The notes: generated by a model from the letters alone, not told the origin. Counted from the stretch's first letter, positions 8,209-16,978 are shown. The stretch: DNA of 64,000 nucleotides from Acidobacteriota bacterium (GCA_029861955.1 JAOTYK010000008.1:1-64000); one strand, 5' to 3'. Numbers and translations: made by a program.

Positions 8209-8818
8209 GGGGTCCGGGTGGAGCGGCCGTTCCGTCCTGCTGCAACATGCGGATCGTGCGGATCATGTAGTGGAAACCGGAGATCAGCGTCAACGTCAGC
8301 GTCGTCCAGATCGCGATCTCCAACAACAGGCCCGTGCGTTGCAGCGCGTTGGCCAGCAGGAAGCCACCGATGGTGATCAACTCGACGGCGGTGGTCAGCT
8401 TGCCCCAGATCGAAGGCTTGAAGCGACGCTGTGCGTGGGTGATCGTGAGGATGAACGCGATGCCGACGATACAGGCATCACGAGAGATCGTCAGAACCGT
8501 CAGCCACACCGGCAGGCGGGCCACCATGTCGATGTCCTGGAACATCCGCGGATAGTCGGTCAACAGAATGAACGCCGAGGTCAGCAGCAGCTTGTCGGCC
8601 GCGGGGTCGAGCCAGGCACCCAGCGGCGTGCCGGCGTTCAGGACCCGCGCGGTCCAACCGTCGAGGAAGTCCGTCACGGCGGCACCGACAAAGATCAACA
8701 GCGCCAGGTCGAAGCGACCCTCGAGGATCGAGAGGATGAAGAACGGGACGGCCGCCAACCGTAGAAAGGTCAGCTGATTGGCAAGATTCAGGTTTGCCAG
8801 CAGTCTCTTGGCGTTCAC
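8201..8818 (-). CDS. pgsA: CDP-alcohol phosphatidyltransferase (PgsA-like)
   Basis: The 205-residue membrane enzyme carries the family signature D-G-x2-A-R-x8-G-x3-D-x3-D as DGWTARVLNAGTPLGAWLDP followed by AADK. By family it joins CDP-diacylglycerol to an alcohol, most likely glycerol-3-phosphate to make phosphatidylglycerophosphate; inositol or other acceptors cannot be excluded. Several hydrophobic helices surround the motif. The GTG at 8818 follows GCGAGG, and a good sigma70-type promoter lies upstream (8848-8877). It is followed by mutS2 with an 8-base overlap. Confidence 0.87.
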   Translation of the reverse strand: MNAKRLLANLNLANQLTFLRLAAVPFFILSILEGRFDLALLIFVGAAVTDFLDGWTARVLNAGTPLGAWLDPAADKLLLTSAFILLTDYPRMFQDIDMVARLPVWLTVLTISRDACIVGIAFILTITHAQRRFKPSIWGKLTTAVELITIGGFLLANALQRTGLLLEIAIWTTLTLTLISGFHYMIRTIRMLQQDGTAAPPGPHD

Positions 8819-8847
8819 ATGCCTCGCCTATCGCTCGAAAGTGCTGA

Positions 8848-8877
8848 TTTATAGACCATTTACGGCTTCACGGTCAA
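8848..8877 (-). promoter_or_regulatory. sigma70-type promoter of pgsA-mutS2
   Basis: On the minus strand, -35 TTGACC (8872-8877) and -10 TATAAA (8848-8853) are separated by 18 bases. The predicted transcript starts about 25 bases before the pgsA GTG. Confidence 0.65.
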
Positions 8878-8911
8878 ACTCCCGTAGTTGCGGCCTGTTT
8901 AGGCCGGACCT

Positions 8912-10447
8912 ATGTTCGAGAAGCGGGTCCGGATGGAGGACTCCCCTACGGAATCGACCATGCAATTAGACCTTCTGGACATCGACGACTTGCTTCGCTT
9001 CATGGTCGAGAAGCAGGCCTCCGATCTCCATCTGAAACCGGCACGCCCACCGCTTCTGCGCTTGAACGGCAAGCTGTTGCCGCTCAAGACCGACCCGGTT
9101 CCGCCGGACGCGATCCCGACGATGCTGGACAAGATCCTCACCGATCGGCAACGGGCCGCCCTGAAAGATATGCAGGCCGTCGATTTCGGTTACAGCGTTC
9201 CCGGTGTCTCCCGTTTTCGCGCGTCGGTATTCCATCAACGCGGCACGCTCTCGGCGATCTTCCGCCGTGTGCCGTTTGACTTCCCGTCCCTCGAGGACTG
9301 GTCGCTCCCACCGGTGGTCGAGGAGTTCACGAAACTACCGCAAGGCTTGGTCCTGATCACGGGACCGACCGGTGCCGGCAAGTCGTCCACATTGGCCGCG
9401 ATGATGCGACGGGTGGCGGATACCCGACTGGTTCACATCGTGACCGTCGAGGATCCGATCGAGTTCTTACTGAATGACAACCTCGGCGCGGTCACCCAGC
9501 GAGAGATCGGTTGCGACACGCCGGGCTTCAGCCACGCGTTACGCAACGCCCTGCGACAGGACCCCGACGTGATCATGGTCGGCGAGATGCGGGACGCCGA
9601 GACGATGTCGACGGTCTTGACCGCGGCCGAGACCGGCCATCTGGTCTTCTCCACGCTTCACACCAACGGTGCCGTTCAGACCATCGATCGACTGATCGAC
9701 AGCTTCCCCTCCGGTAATCACCGACAGATCCGCCAGCAGCTGGCCAACGTCCTACAGGCGGTCGTGTCGATGAAACTGATCGAGCGAAAGGATGGCCAGG
9801 GACTCGTCGCAGCCATCGAGATCCTCCGCCGTTCGCCGCGGGTCTCCAAACTGATTCTGGAAGGAAACCTGGAGGCGCTCGAAGAGGAACTCGAGAGTTC
9901 CGTCTCCTACTACCGCATGCAGTCGATGAACCAGTCGACGGCGGCTCTGGTGTTGAACGGGGCTGTCAGTGTCGAGACCGCCCTGGCCTCTTCCAGCAAT
10001 CCAGGCGACCTCGATCTGATCCTACGCAAGTTCCTCTACCAGTCCGAGAATCCCGTCGATGGGGGAGATGACATGGGCCAACCACTAGGCGATTTTTCCA
10101 AGATCCTCGAGTTGCAGGAGATCCGTCAACGTTACGAGGAGTCCCAGGAACGTCACAAGACCGACCTGGACGCCAAGGACGAAGAGATCCAACGGCTGCA
10201 GCAGGCGTTGGCGCAGAACAGCGAGCATGTCGATTCCAACGACGGCGCTGTCGAAAGACTTCGCGACGAGAACTCCCGTCTGGCGCAGCAGATGAAGCTG
10301 GTGCGGACCGAGTACGAGACGAAGATCGAGCGACTGAACGACCGCATCCGCGACCTGTCGGGGACCACAGCCACGGGCGGCGAGCCCTCGTCGAAGACTG
10401 CCGAGCCCGTCGGGGCCGAACCCAAGCGCGGTTTCTTCAGACGCTAA
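8912..10447 (+). CDS. pilT: PilT/PilU-type ATPase with C-terminal coiled coil
   Basis: This hexameric ATPase would drive type IV pilus retraction. It has an N-terminal PAS-like domain (DLLRFMVEKQASDLHLKPAR), Walker A GPTGAGKS (about 151-158), the Asp/His boxes, Walker B DPDVIMVGEMRDAET and the LVFSTLHTNGA segment. The core ends near residue 375. About 110 more residues form a predicted coiled coil (RQRYEESQERHKTDLDAKDE onward) and a basic end, EPKRGFFRR, which standard PilT lacks. The start could also be the ATG at 8933 or 8960. The gene stands alone on this strand, far from the secretion operon. Confidence 0.9.
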   Translation: MFEKRVRMEDSPTESTMQLDLLDIDDLLRFMVEKQASDLHLKPARPPLLRLNGKLLPLKTDPVPPDAIPTMLDKILTDRQRAALKDMQAVDFGYSVPGVSRFRASVFHQRGTLSAIFRRVPFDFPSLEDWSLPPVVEEFTKLPQGLVLITGPTGAGKSSTLAAMMRRVADTRLVHIVTVEDPIEFLLNDNLGAVTQREIGCDTPGFSHALRNALRQDPDVIMVGEMRDAETMSTVLTAAETGHLVFSTLHTNGAVQTIDRLIDSFPSGNHRQIRQQLANVLQAVVSMKLIERKDGQGLVAAIEILRRSPRVSKLILEGNLEALEEELESSVSYYRMQSMNQSTAALVLNGAVSVETALASSSNPGDLDLILRKFLYQSENPVDGGDDMGQPLGDFSKILELQEIRQRYEESQERHKTDLDAKDEEIQRLQQALAQNSEHVDSNDGAVERLRDENSRLAQQMKLVRTEYETKIERLNDRIRDLSGTTATGGEPSSKTAEPVGAEPKRGFFRR

Positions 10448-10469
10448 CCGTCACCCCTAGCCGGCACCC

Positions 10470-10730
10470 TTACCCGTCCACAGTCGCTGCGGCGGGACGG
10501 GCGGCGGCCTCGGATCGACCGGCGGCCGAGTTGGGGCTGACCGTCGAGACCGCATGCTTGAACACCAGGAGTTCCCCCTGGTGTCCTTCCAGCAAGACCG
10601 TGAACTTGTCAAAGGATTTGACGCGACCCGTCAGCTTCTTGCCGTTGCTGAGAAACACAGTGACGACCGAACGCGCTTTACGAGCCGCGTTGAAGAAGTC
10701 GTTCTGAAGGTTTCTAGACTCCCCTTCCAT
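10470..10730 (-). CDS. hfq: RNA chaperone Hfq
   Basis: The 86-residue protein has the Sm1 motif (NLQNDFFNAARKARSVVTVF) and an Sm2 motif ending in FKHAVST, close to the YKHAIST of enteric Hfq. Hfq forms a hexameric ring that pairs small RNAs with mRNAs. The ATG at 10730 is chosen because GGGAGG lies 8 bases upstream; longer readings lack this. The tail after the Sm core is short and Ala-rich. It lies 64 bases downstream of miaA, the same neighbour as in proteobacteria, and has its own promoter-like sequence. Confidence 0.93.
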   Translation of the reverse strand: MEGESRNLQNDFFNAARKARSVVTVFLSNGKKLTGRVKSFDKFTVLLEGHQGELLVFKHAVSTVSPNSAAGRSEAAARPAAATVDG

Positions 10731-10765
10731 CCGCGTCCTCCCATACGATGGATTCGAGCGCGCGG

Positions 10766-10798
10766 AGTATACCACGGTAGACGTGGGTTTCTTGTCAA
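10766..10798 (-). promoter_or_regulatory. candidate hfq promoter, extended -10
   Basis: On the minus strand TATACT (10766-10771) is preceded by TGG, forming an extended -10 (TGGTATACT). A perfect TTGACA lies at 10793-10798, overlapping the miaA stop, but the 21-base spacer is longer than normal. The extended -10 may work without that -35. Confidence 0.45.
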
Positions 10799-11802
10799 GG
10801 GGGGTGGGGGTTGGCCGTCCAGTGGGTCACGATCTCTCCCGCGACGACCTCGGCGGGTCGTTCCGCGTCCAGCCAGATCACGCCGGGCTCGCTCCGGAAC
10901 CAGGTGCGTTGACGCTTCGCGTAGCGTCTTGTGTTCCGTTGGATCGTCGGTAACGCCGACCGTGGATCCTGGCCCGCCTGCCGGCATTGCAGGATCTCTC
11001 GATAACCGATGGCCTTGAACCCACTGGCGCTCTCCGGGATCCCGTCGGCCAGGATCGCCTCGACCTCCTGAAGCAACCCGGCCGCGAAGAACCCATCGAC
11101 CCTCTCTTCCAGGCGACGGGCCAATCGCTGCGAATCGAACTGCAGCGCAAACTTGGCATTGGGGAATCGCTCGGCGCCGGCGGCCCAGGTCCCCTGCTGC
11201 TCGAGCCGTCGGCTCCAGCTGGGGCCCTCCGACAGCAGGAGCTCGAGGGCCCGAATGGTCCGCTGCCCGTCGGCGGCGTGCAGACGGCCGGCACTCTCGG
11301 GATCCCAACACCGCAGCAGACGATAGAGTCGCTCGGCGCCGTAGCGCTCCCGCAGGCCGTAGAGCCGTTCTCTCAGCGCTTCATCCCGAGACGGCGCATC
11401 GACGATGCCACGCAGGAGCCCTCTCAGGTACATCCCGGTCCCGCCGACGATGATCGGCTGTCGTTTCCGGTCGACGATCTCGGCGATCACCGTCTCGGCC
11501 CGGCGGACGTAGCGGGCCAACGTGAACAACTCGCCCGGCTCAACTTCGTCGACCAGATGATGGGGCACCTCGGCCCGCTGCGCGTCGGAGGGCTTGGCCG
11601 TCGCGATGTCGAAGCGTCGGTACACCTGCAACGCATCGCAGCCGACGATTTCGCCGTCAACGGCCTTCGCGACCTCGATCGCGATTTCGGTCTTCCCGCT
11701 ACCGGTCGGACCACAGATGATGAGGAGTGGGGACGCTAGCGACGCTGAGAATGCAGACGGTCCTGATATTCCTGGACCGTGGCTCGCAGGTGATCGGCAC
11801 AA
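10795..11802 (-). CDS. miaA: tRNA dimethylallyltransferase MiaA
   Basis: MiaA transfers a dimethylallyl group to A37 of tRNAs that read codons starting with U. The 335-residue protein has the P-loop GPTGSGKT, the DALQVYRRFDIATAKPS segment that binds substrate, and IIVGGTGMYLRGLL. The only start that leaves the P-loop domain whole is a TTG at 11802, supported by GCGAGGG 8 bases upstream. This makes the gene overlap the upstream membrane-protein gene by 67 bases in another frame. hfq follows downstream, as in many bacteria. Confidence 0.93.
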   Translation of the reverse strand: MCRSPASHGPGISGPSAFSASLASPLLIICGPTGSGKTEIAIEVAKAVDGEIVGCDALQVYRRFDIATAKPSDAQRAEVPHHLVDEVEPGELFTLARYVRRAETVIAEIVDRKRQPIIVGGTGMYLRGLLRGIVDAPSRDEALRERLYGLRERYGAERLYRLLRCWDPESAGRLHAADGQRTIRALELLLSEGPSWSRRLEQQGTWAAGAERFPNAKFALQFDSQRLARRLEERVDGFFAAGLLQEVEAILADGIPESASGFKAIGYREILQCRQAGQDPRSALPTIQRNTRRYAKRQRTWFRSEPGVIWLDAERPAEVVAGEIVTHWTANPHPP

Positions 11803-12074
11803 TACGTCTGCCCTCGCGGTACGGCTGCGCTACAACGTGCGCAACGACTCCCGGACATTGTACGGGCAACCGGCGAGAGCACCGTCAGCAGGAGCCCACC
11901 GACGAAAGCGACCGCTCCGCCTATCAGTAATGGGCCGGTGAACTGGAAGAATTCGTCGCTTTGCATGAGCGACGCCTCCTCGGCGATCAACAGCCAGGCA
12001 CCGGCTGCCATCGCGATCAGTCCTAACAATCGAAGTGTGCTTCCCACGGAGTGCCTCCTGGACAGACTCTTCAT
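11736..12074 (-). CDS. small membrane protein with C-terminal CxxC/CxxH motif
   Basis: The 112-residue protein has two transmembrane helices (LLGLIAMAAGAWLLIAEEAS and GPLLIGGAVAFVGGLLLTVL) and a cytoplasmic tail with CARCSAAVPRGQTYCADH. The tail resembles a small zinc ribbon. I recognise no family. Its last 67 bases overlap the miaA start, so translation of the two may be linked. It follows the SpoIID gene after 50 bases. Confidence 0.7.
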   Translation of the reverse strand: MKSLSRRHSVGSTLRLLGLIAMAAGAWLLIAEEASLMQSDEFFQFTGPLLIGGAVAFVGGLLLTVLSPVARTMSGSRCARCSAAVPRGQTYCADHLRATVQEYQDRLHSQRR

Positions 12075-12124
12075 GGAATATAGGTTCCGGGAGGTGGGAG
12101 TTCACTACCTGTTTTGGGGTGAGT

Positions 12125-14353
12125 TTACGGGAAATCGCCGATCTTCTCGATTTCGGTGCCCCGGTAGTAGTGCGCGAGGATTTTCCGATAGCCCGCACCG
12201 CGGAGGGCCATGCCATAGGCACCTACCTGACACATCCCGACACCGTGCCCCCAGCCCTTACCGGTGAACAGCACGGCCTCGATGGATCCGTCCGTGGCGC
12301 GCTGGATCTCGATCACCGTCAGGATCTCGCGCAGGTCCAGGACCCTCCGCACATCGAAACCGATCGCACGACTCGAGCCGCTGCTGCCGACGAGTTCGAG
12401 TTCGACGACACGACCGGACACACCCCGCTTGATCACCTTCAGATCCTTCAGCGTCCCGATCGACAGTCGACGGTTGATGGTTCGTTCCAGCTGACGACGG
12501 GTCTTGCGAACCTGCCACTTGTAGAGCCGTCCGCTGCGATCGTCCGACGTGCCCTTGACTGGGGGTCTCAGCTCCAGGAAGTCGATGGCGCCCCGCGCAT
12601 CGGTTCGATAACGGATCCGATCGCCGGGCCACAACTCCAGTTGATCGACGGGCACCGGATGCCCACCGGACCAACCCAGTAGCGTCGGACTGGACGCCAA
12701 CTCGACACGGACCTCGGACTTCCCGCGGATGACCCTCACACTCGTCTTCCCCAGGCCGGAGACGACCGCCTTCTTCAGACGGAACGCCTTGTAGCTCTCC
12801 CCCAGCCGCGCCAGCGCCGGGACCAGGCGTCGGATCTGCGTCGCCTCTCCGGCCCGGTAGCGTCCGTCGCCGTGAGAGCTGAGGGCATCGATAGAAACCA
12901 GGTAGGCCAGCGCCCGCTGTTGCGTCGCCGGCAGGCTCTCGACCTCGGCATCCCTCAGAAGCGCCGGCACGTCGGCGTCTGCCACGAGGAGATCGAGTCG
13001 TGGCGCCAGGCCGAGGTCCCGCAACAGCTGCTCGGAGGAGGCTCCGAGTGTGGCCGTCGACGGCTCGGGTCCCTGCGGCGCCGGACGCCCCGCCAGGGAC
13101 GCCAGTCTGCGTGTCGCGTCTCGCAAGCTGGCGCCGTCCTTCAGCACACCGGCGGCGACCAGCAAACCGTGGTCCCGGGAAACATCCCGACCGGTCTCGT
13201 CCTTGACGGCGGTCAAGTCACGACCGACCACCGTGCCACGCAGGCTGGCCATCGCATCCTCCTCGGCGCGACAGGGAACACCGGTCAGGTACTTCGAGTC
13301 GAGATGCTCGGGGAAGATCAGTCCGCCATTCTCCGTGTGGCCGCCACAGGTCGCCGTGTACTTGGCATCGATCGGCTGCTTGCCATGCACCAGGACCTCC
13401 CCGCGGGTTTGCGATAACGCGCGATCGGAGAGCGGATGCTCCGCGCGCAGCCCCTTGTAGACCTGACAGCGCGGCGTGAAACAGATATCGAAACCACGAT
13501 CGGCAAACTGATTACGATTGGCCCAGGCATAGGTCCGTGCGGCGACCGCCTGCGCTTTCAGCGCCTCGAGTTCGGGCCAGACCTCCGGCCCCAACTCGGC
13601 GGGCACCACACCACGCAGGTAACGTTCGAGATGGATCCAGTTGATCGCCTGCAGGGTCCCGAAGCCGGTGGTACGCACCTCGACCAGACCGCGATACGCC
13701 ACATCCTCGACCTTGACCCCCGCGCTGCCGATCGGGACGATCGCCACCCGCCCCAGATCCAGGACCTGGGAGGCATAGCTCTCATCGACAAGACGGATAC
13801 GGAAGCGGGCCGCCTCGCGTAACGGCTCCTCGGCGATCCAGATCGAGCCGAGTCCGGCGACCCGTAGCCGATCGACCAGGGGTTGAAGGCCCGCCCGGCG
13901 TTCCGACTCCCCCAGGCGAACACGCCAGTTGCCACGGTCCACGTCTTCGCGAACCACACCGCTGACACCGAATTGCTTTGTCAGCTTCTCCAGCTCCGCC
14001 TCGGCGGCATCCCGTCCACCGAAGGCGGCAACCTGGACGCGGAAGACACTCTGACGCCGATCCGTTGACGTCGCACTCGCGCCTGCAGGGTCCGCCGGGT
14101 CTTCCGCGACGAACCGCAACTCACCGCGATAGCGATCCCGCCAGACATCGGCGCCGCTTACGGGATCGATGACACGAAAACCGGAGCCGGCGACCCTCAG
14201 CGTGGCACCCTCATCGAGGCCGATCCGCATCCTGGGGGTCTTCTCGCCGAGCGCCGCCGCACGACGAGCGAGCGCATCGTCGACGGTATCCCCGAACACC
14301 TGCCCGGAGAGCCCGTACAACAACAGAAGCAAGAAGACGACGAGCCGTCTCAC
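12125..14353 (-). CDS. SpoIID/LytB-family protein with SPOR domain and split catalytic region
   Basis: The 742-residue exported protein has a signal peptide (MRRLVVFLLLLLYGLSGQVF) and a SPOR-like domain (about 101-175, FRVQVAAFGGRDAAEAELEK) that usually binds denuded glycan strands. A SpoIID domain follows in two parts: about 185-365 (YLRGVVPAELGPEVWPELEA, QAVAARTYAWA) and about 606-735 (GKGWGHGVGMCQVGAYGMAL). SpoIID is a lytic transglycosylase in spore formers; non-spore-formers use relatives for wall remodelling. Between the parts lies an insertion of about 240 residues with SLH-like helices. It overlaps folE by 4 bases. Confidence 0.86.
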   Translation of the reverse strand: MRRLVVFLLLLLYGLSGQVFGDTVDDALARRAAALGEKTPRMRIGLDEGATLRVAGSGFRVIDPVSGADVWRDRYRGELRFVAEDPADPAGASATSTDRRQSVFRVQVAAFGGRDAAEAELEKLTKQFGVSGVVREDVDRGNWRVRLGESERRAGLQPLVDRLRVAGLGSIWIAEEPLREAARFRIRLVDESYASQVLDLGRVAIVPIGSAGVKVEDVAYRGLVEVRTTGFGTLQAINWIHLERYLRGVVPAELGPEVWPELEALKAQAVAARTYAWANRNQFADRGFDICFTPRCQVYKGLRAEHPLSDRALSQTRGEVLVHGKQPIDAKYTATCGGHTENGGLIFPEHLDSKYLTGVPCRAEEDAMASLRGTVVGRDLTAVKDETGRDVSRDHGLLVAAGVLKDGASLRDATRRLASLAGRPAPQGPEPSTATLGASSEQLLRDLGLAPRLDLLVADADVPALLRDAEVESLPATQQRALAYLVSIDALSSHGDGRYRAGEATQIRRLVPALARLGESYKAFRLKKAVVSGLGKTSVRVIRGKSEVRVELASSPTLLGWSGGHPVPVDQLELWPGDRIRYRTDARGAIDFLELRPPVKGTSDDRSGRLYKWQVRKTRRQLERTINRRLSIGTLKDLKVIKRGVSGRVVELELVGSSGSSRAIGFDVRRVLDLREILTVIEIQRATDGSIEAVLFTGKGWGHGVGMCQVGAYGMALRGAGYRKILAHYYRGTEIEKIGDFP

Positions 14354-14913
14354 CCGCGATGCCCCGCGATCAGTGCGAGCGCTTCGTCACGACGGGCGCC
14401 CTCGGCCAACAGACCGGCGCCCCGCATCGTGGTCATCCGGCTACCTTCCTTCCGCACGCCACGCAACGACATGCAGGTATGCTCCGCGTGCAACACGACC
14501 AGGACGCCTCGCGGCTCCAGCACCTCGACAAGCGTGTCGACGACGCCACGCGTGAGATGTTCCTGGGTCTGCAGGCGACGGGAGTGAGCGTCGAGAACGC
14601 GGCCGATCTTGCTCAGTCCGGCAAGACGCCGACCGGGCAGGTAGGCCACATCCGCCGTGCCGAAGAACGGCAGCAGATGATGGACACAGATCGACGCGAA
14701 GCGCACGTCACGCACAAGGACCAACCCCTCGTCAGCGGCGCATGGAGTCCACGTGAGCTCCTCGCCCGGATCGAGGTCGTAGCCGGAGACCAGGTCGTCG
14801 CGCCAGGCCCGTGCGACTCGCTCGGGTGTCCGCTCGCGATCGTCCGCCTCGAAGCCGCCGCCGATACCGTCGAGGAACATGCGGATCCCCTCTTCCATCT
14901 TCTTCAGGTCCAT
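14350..14913 (-). CDS. folE: GTP cyclohydrolase I
   Basis: FolE converts GTP to 7,8-dihydroneopterin triphosphate, the entry to folate and, via QueD, to queuosine. The 187-residue protein has the zinc and active-site residues in ICVHHLLPFFG and HTCMSLRGV, plus GLSKIGRVLDAHSRRLQTQE. It is a compact type IA enzyme. It sits in a leftward cluster folB-queD-folE, with 3 bases to queD and a 4-base overlap into the SpoIID gene. Confidence 0.94.
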   Translation of the reverse strand: MDLKKMEEGIRMFLDGIGGGFEADDRERTPERVARAWRDDLVSGYDLDPGEELTWTPCAADEGLVLVRDVRFASICVHHLLPFFGTADVAYLPGRRLAGLSKIGRVLDAHSRRLQTQEHLTRGVVDTLVEVLEPRGVLVVLHAEHTCMSLRGVRKEGSRMTTMRGAGLLAEGARRDEALALIAGHRG

Positions 14914-14916
14914 CGG

Positions 14917-15264
14917 TTACTCGCCTCGATAGATCACGGAGCAGTTCTCCGTCTCGTGGAGCTCGATCTCGACCAGTCCGTCGAGACCTCTCGTCAGTTG
15001 CTGCCAGCACCAGACCGCCATCCGTTCGGCGGTCGGGTTGTCGATGATCTCATTGATGTAGCGATGATCCAACCGATTCACGACGTGCTCGCGGACGATG
15101 GTCTTCAGGTCGGAGAAGTCGATGGCCATGCCGCTCTCGGCATCGACCTCGCGATCGACGGTGACGAACAACTTGTAGGAGTGGCCGTGGAGCTCTTTGC
15201 ACTTGCCCGGATGATTGGGAAGCTTATGAGCCGCCTCGAACGGGAATCGTCGTCGGACCTTCAT
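14917..15264 (-). CDS. queD: 6-carboxy-5,6,7,8-tetrahydropterin synthase
   Basis: QueD converts dihydroneopterin triphosphate to carboxytetrahydropterin on the way to preQ0 and queuosine. The 115-residue protein has zinc-binding histidines in FEAAHKLPNH and ELHGHSYKLF, and the catalytic Cys in PGKCKELHGH that separates QueD from eukaryotic PTPS. It lies between folB (4-base overlap) and folE, which makes its substrate. No queC or queE is in this window. Confidence 0.9.
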   Translation of the reverse strand: MKVRRRFPFEAAHKLPNHPGKCKELHGHSYKLFVTVDREVDAESGMAIDFSDLKTIVREHVVNRLDHRYINEIIDNPTAERMAVWCWQQLTRGLDGLVEIELHETENCSVIYRGE

Positions 15265-15644
15265 TCGCGATTCCGGTTCCAGGCCTTGCGATCCCTAAAG
15301 ATCTCGACACCGACCGAATCCACGATGCCGTCCAACACCGGGGTCTCCTTGCGGACCGTGATGCGGATCTCCTCGGCGGCGAAGTCGTCGAACAAGCGAT
15401 CGAGGACGGCGACGGCGAACGACTCCAGCAACTTGTGCGAAGAACCGCGACCGAGCTCGATCACGCACGCGTGGACCTTGCGGTAGTCGATGGTCCGATG
15501 CACATTGTCTCCGCGACCGGAGGCCTCAAGGTCGAAGGTCAGCGAGACGTCGATGGACAGGCGACAGCCGACCTCACGCTCCATCCGCGTCAGGCCGTGG
15601 TAGCCGTGAAACTTGATTCCTTCGACGAAGATTCGGTCGCGCAA
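15261..15644 (-). CDS. folB: dihydroneopterin aldolase
   Basis: FolB cleaves dihydroneopterin to hydroxymethyl-dihydropterin and glycolaldehyde in folate synthesis. The 127-residue protein has FHGYHGLTRMEREVGCRLSI near the N-terminus, the TIDYRKVHACV segment, and a Lys in VRKETPVLDG that corresponds to the catalytic lysine region. The gene opens the pterin cluster and overlaps queD by 4 bases. No folP or folK is next to it. Confidence 0.9.
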   Translation of the reverse strand: MRDRIFVEGIKFHGYHGLTRMEREVGCRLSIDVSLTFDLEASGRGDNVHRTIDYRKVHACVIELGRGSSHKLLESFAVAVLDRLFDDFAAEEIRITVRKETPVLDGIVDSVGVEIFRDRKAWNRNRE

Positions 15645-15685
15645 GGCGCCTCCCGCTAGAGATGGAAGTGTATCGTAATCCCGAT

Positions 15686-16864
15686 TCAGGGAACCCGCAG
15701 GCCGGGAATCTCCGGATACTTCAACCCGCTGCCCGTGTTGAAGAGGACGACGGTCTCATGGGAATCGATCCAACCGATGTCCACGAGCTTCTGGGCGGCC
15801 GCGAGGGTGGCACCCCCCTCGGGCGCGGCGAAGATCCCCTCGCCACGACAGATCGCCAGTTGAGCCTTGGCCATTTCGCGTTCGGTGACCGCCAACGCGG
15901 TGCCCCGAGAGTCGCGGACCGCCCGCAGGATCAGATGATCGCCGATCGCCGCCGGAACCCTCAGGCCGCTGGCGTAGGTCCGCGGGTTCTCCCAGCGGGT
16001 CGCCCGCTCGACACCCTCCTCGAAGGCCCGCACCATCGGTGCACAGCCCTCGGCTTGCACGACGACCATCCGGGGACGCTGGCCGACTTCGATCAACCCG
16101 AGCTGCTCCATCTCCTCGAACGCCTTCCACATGCCGATCAGACCCGTGCCGCCACCGGTGGGATAGACGATGACATCCGGTAGCTTCCAGTCCAGCTGCT
16201 CGGCCAGTTCGTAGCCCATCGTCTTCTTGCCCTCTAGTCGATACGGCTCCCAGAGTGTCGACAGGTCGAACCAGCCGTGACGTGCCTTGCCCTCGCGGAC
16301 GTGGACGCCACAGTCGGCGATATCGCCATCGACCAGATGGATCGTGGCACCGTGGGCCGCCGCCTCCAGTCGGAAGGGCTCCGGGGTCCACACCGGCAGG
16401 TACAGATCCACCGCCAGACCGGCCAGCGCACCGTAGGCCGCCGCCGCCCCACCGGCGTTTCCCGCCGACGGTAACGCGAGATGCCGGGCTCCAAGCTCTC
16501 GAGCCATCGTGACCGCGGTCGCCATCCCGCGGGCCTTGAACGATCCCGTCGGGTTGACCGACTCGTCCTTGATCCACAGCTGGTTCATGCCGTTCGCCGT
16601 ACCGATGAAGCTGGCGCGGCGCAAGGGCGTCAGCCCCTCGCCGAGGGTCAGGACGTCCGAGCCTCCCGGTAGCACCTCGCGGTAGCGCCAGAGGTTGTTG
16701 GCGCGACCGGTCAGGGAGCCGCGATCCAGTGTGCGGGCGGCCTCGTCCAACCGGTACCGCGCCAGCAGCACACTCCGGCAATGCGTGCAGACGGTCTGCA
16801 GACGATCGACGTCGAAGGCCGCCTTGCAACGGGAGCACTCCAGCCATTCGAGTGTGGATTTCAA
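15686..16864 (-). CDS. thrC: threonine synthase
   Basis: ThrC is a PLP enzyme that turns O-phosphohomoserine into threonine. The protein has an N-terminal zinc ribbon (CSRC...CTHC), the PLP lysine in NPTGSFKARGM, and the phosphate loop SAGNAGGAAAA. The TTG at 16864 is preferred: GGGAG lies 5 bases upstream, and the promoter at 16898-16926 would place the RNA start at about 16891, exactly on the alternative GTG. The zinc-ribbon form is common in bacteria and archaea. A role on another phospho-amino-acid is less likely. Confidence 0.88.
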   Translation of the reverse strand: MKSTLEWLECSRCKAAFDVDRLQTVCTHCRSVLLARYRLDEAARTLDRGSLTGRANNLWRYREVLPGGSDVLTLGEGLTPLRRASFIGTANGMNQLWIKDESVNPTGSFKARGMATAVTMARELGARHLALPSAGNAGGAAAAYGALAGLAVDLYLPVWTPEPFRLEAAAHGATIHLVDGDIADCGVHVREGKARHGWFDLSTLWEPYRLEGKKTMGYELAEQLDWKLPDVIVYPTGGGTGLIGMWKAFEEMEQLGLIEVGQRPRMVVVQAEGCAPMVRAFEEGVERATRWENPRTYASGLRVPAAIGDHLILRAVRDSRGTALAVTEREMAKAQLAICRGEGIFAAPEGGATLAAAQKLVDIGWIDSHETVVLFNTGSGLKYPEIPGLRVP

Positions 16865-16897
16865 GGCGTCTCCCGGAGGCGAGGGTGCCACTCGCCC

Positions 16898-16926
16898 ACC
16901 CTAGCGAACCCCCCTCCCCGGGGCAA
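16898..16926 (-). promoter_or_regulatory. sigma70-type promoter of thrC
   Basis: On the minus strand, -35 TTGCCC (16921-16926) and -10 TAGGGT (16898-16903) are 17 bases apart. The RNA would start near 16891. Confidence 0.5.
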
Positions 16927-16978
16927 GTTGTGACCGTCGGGCTTTTCCGGATCGTCGAATGCCGACTCTGCCGACCGG

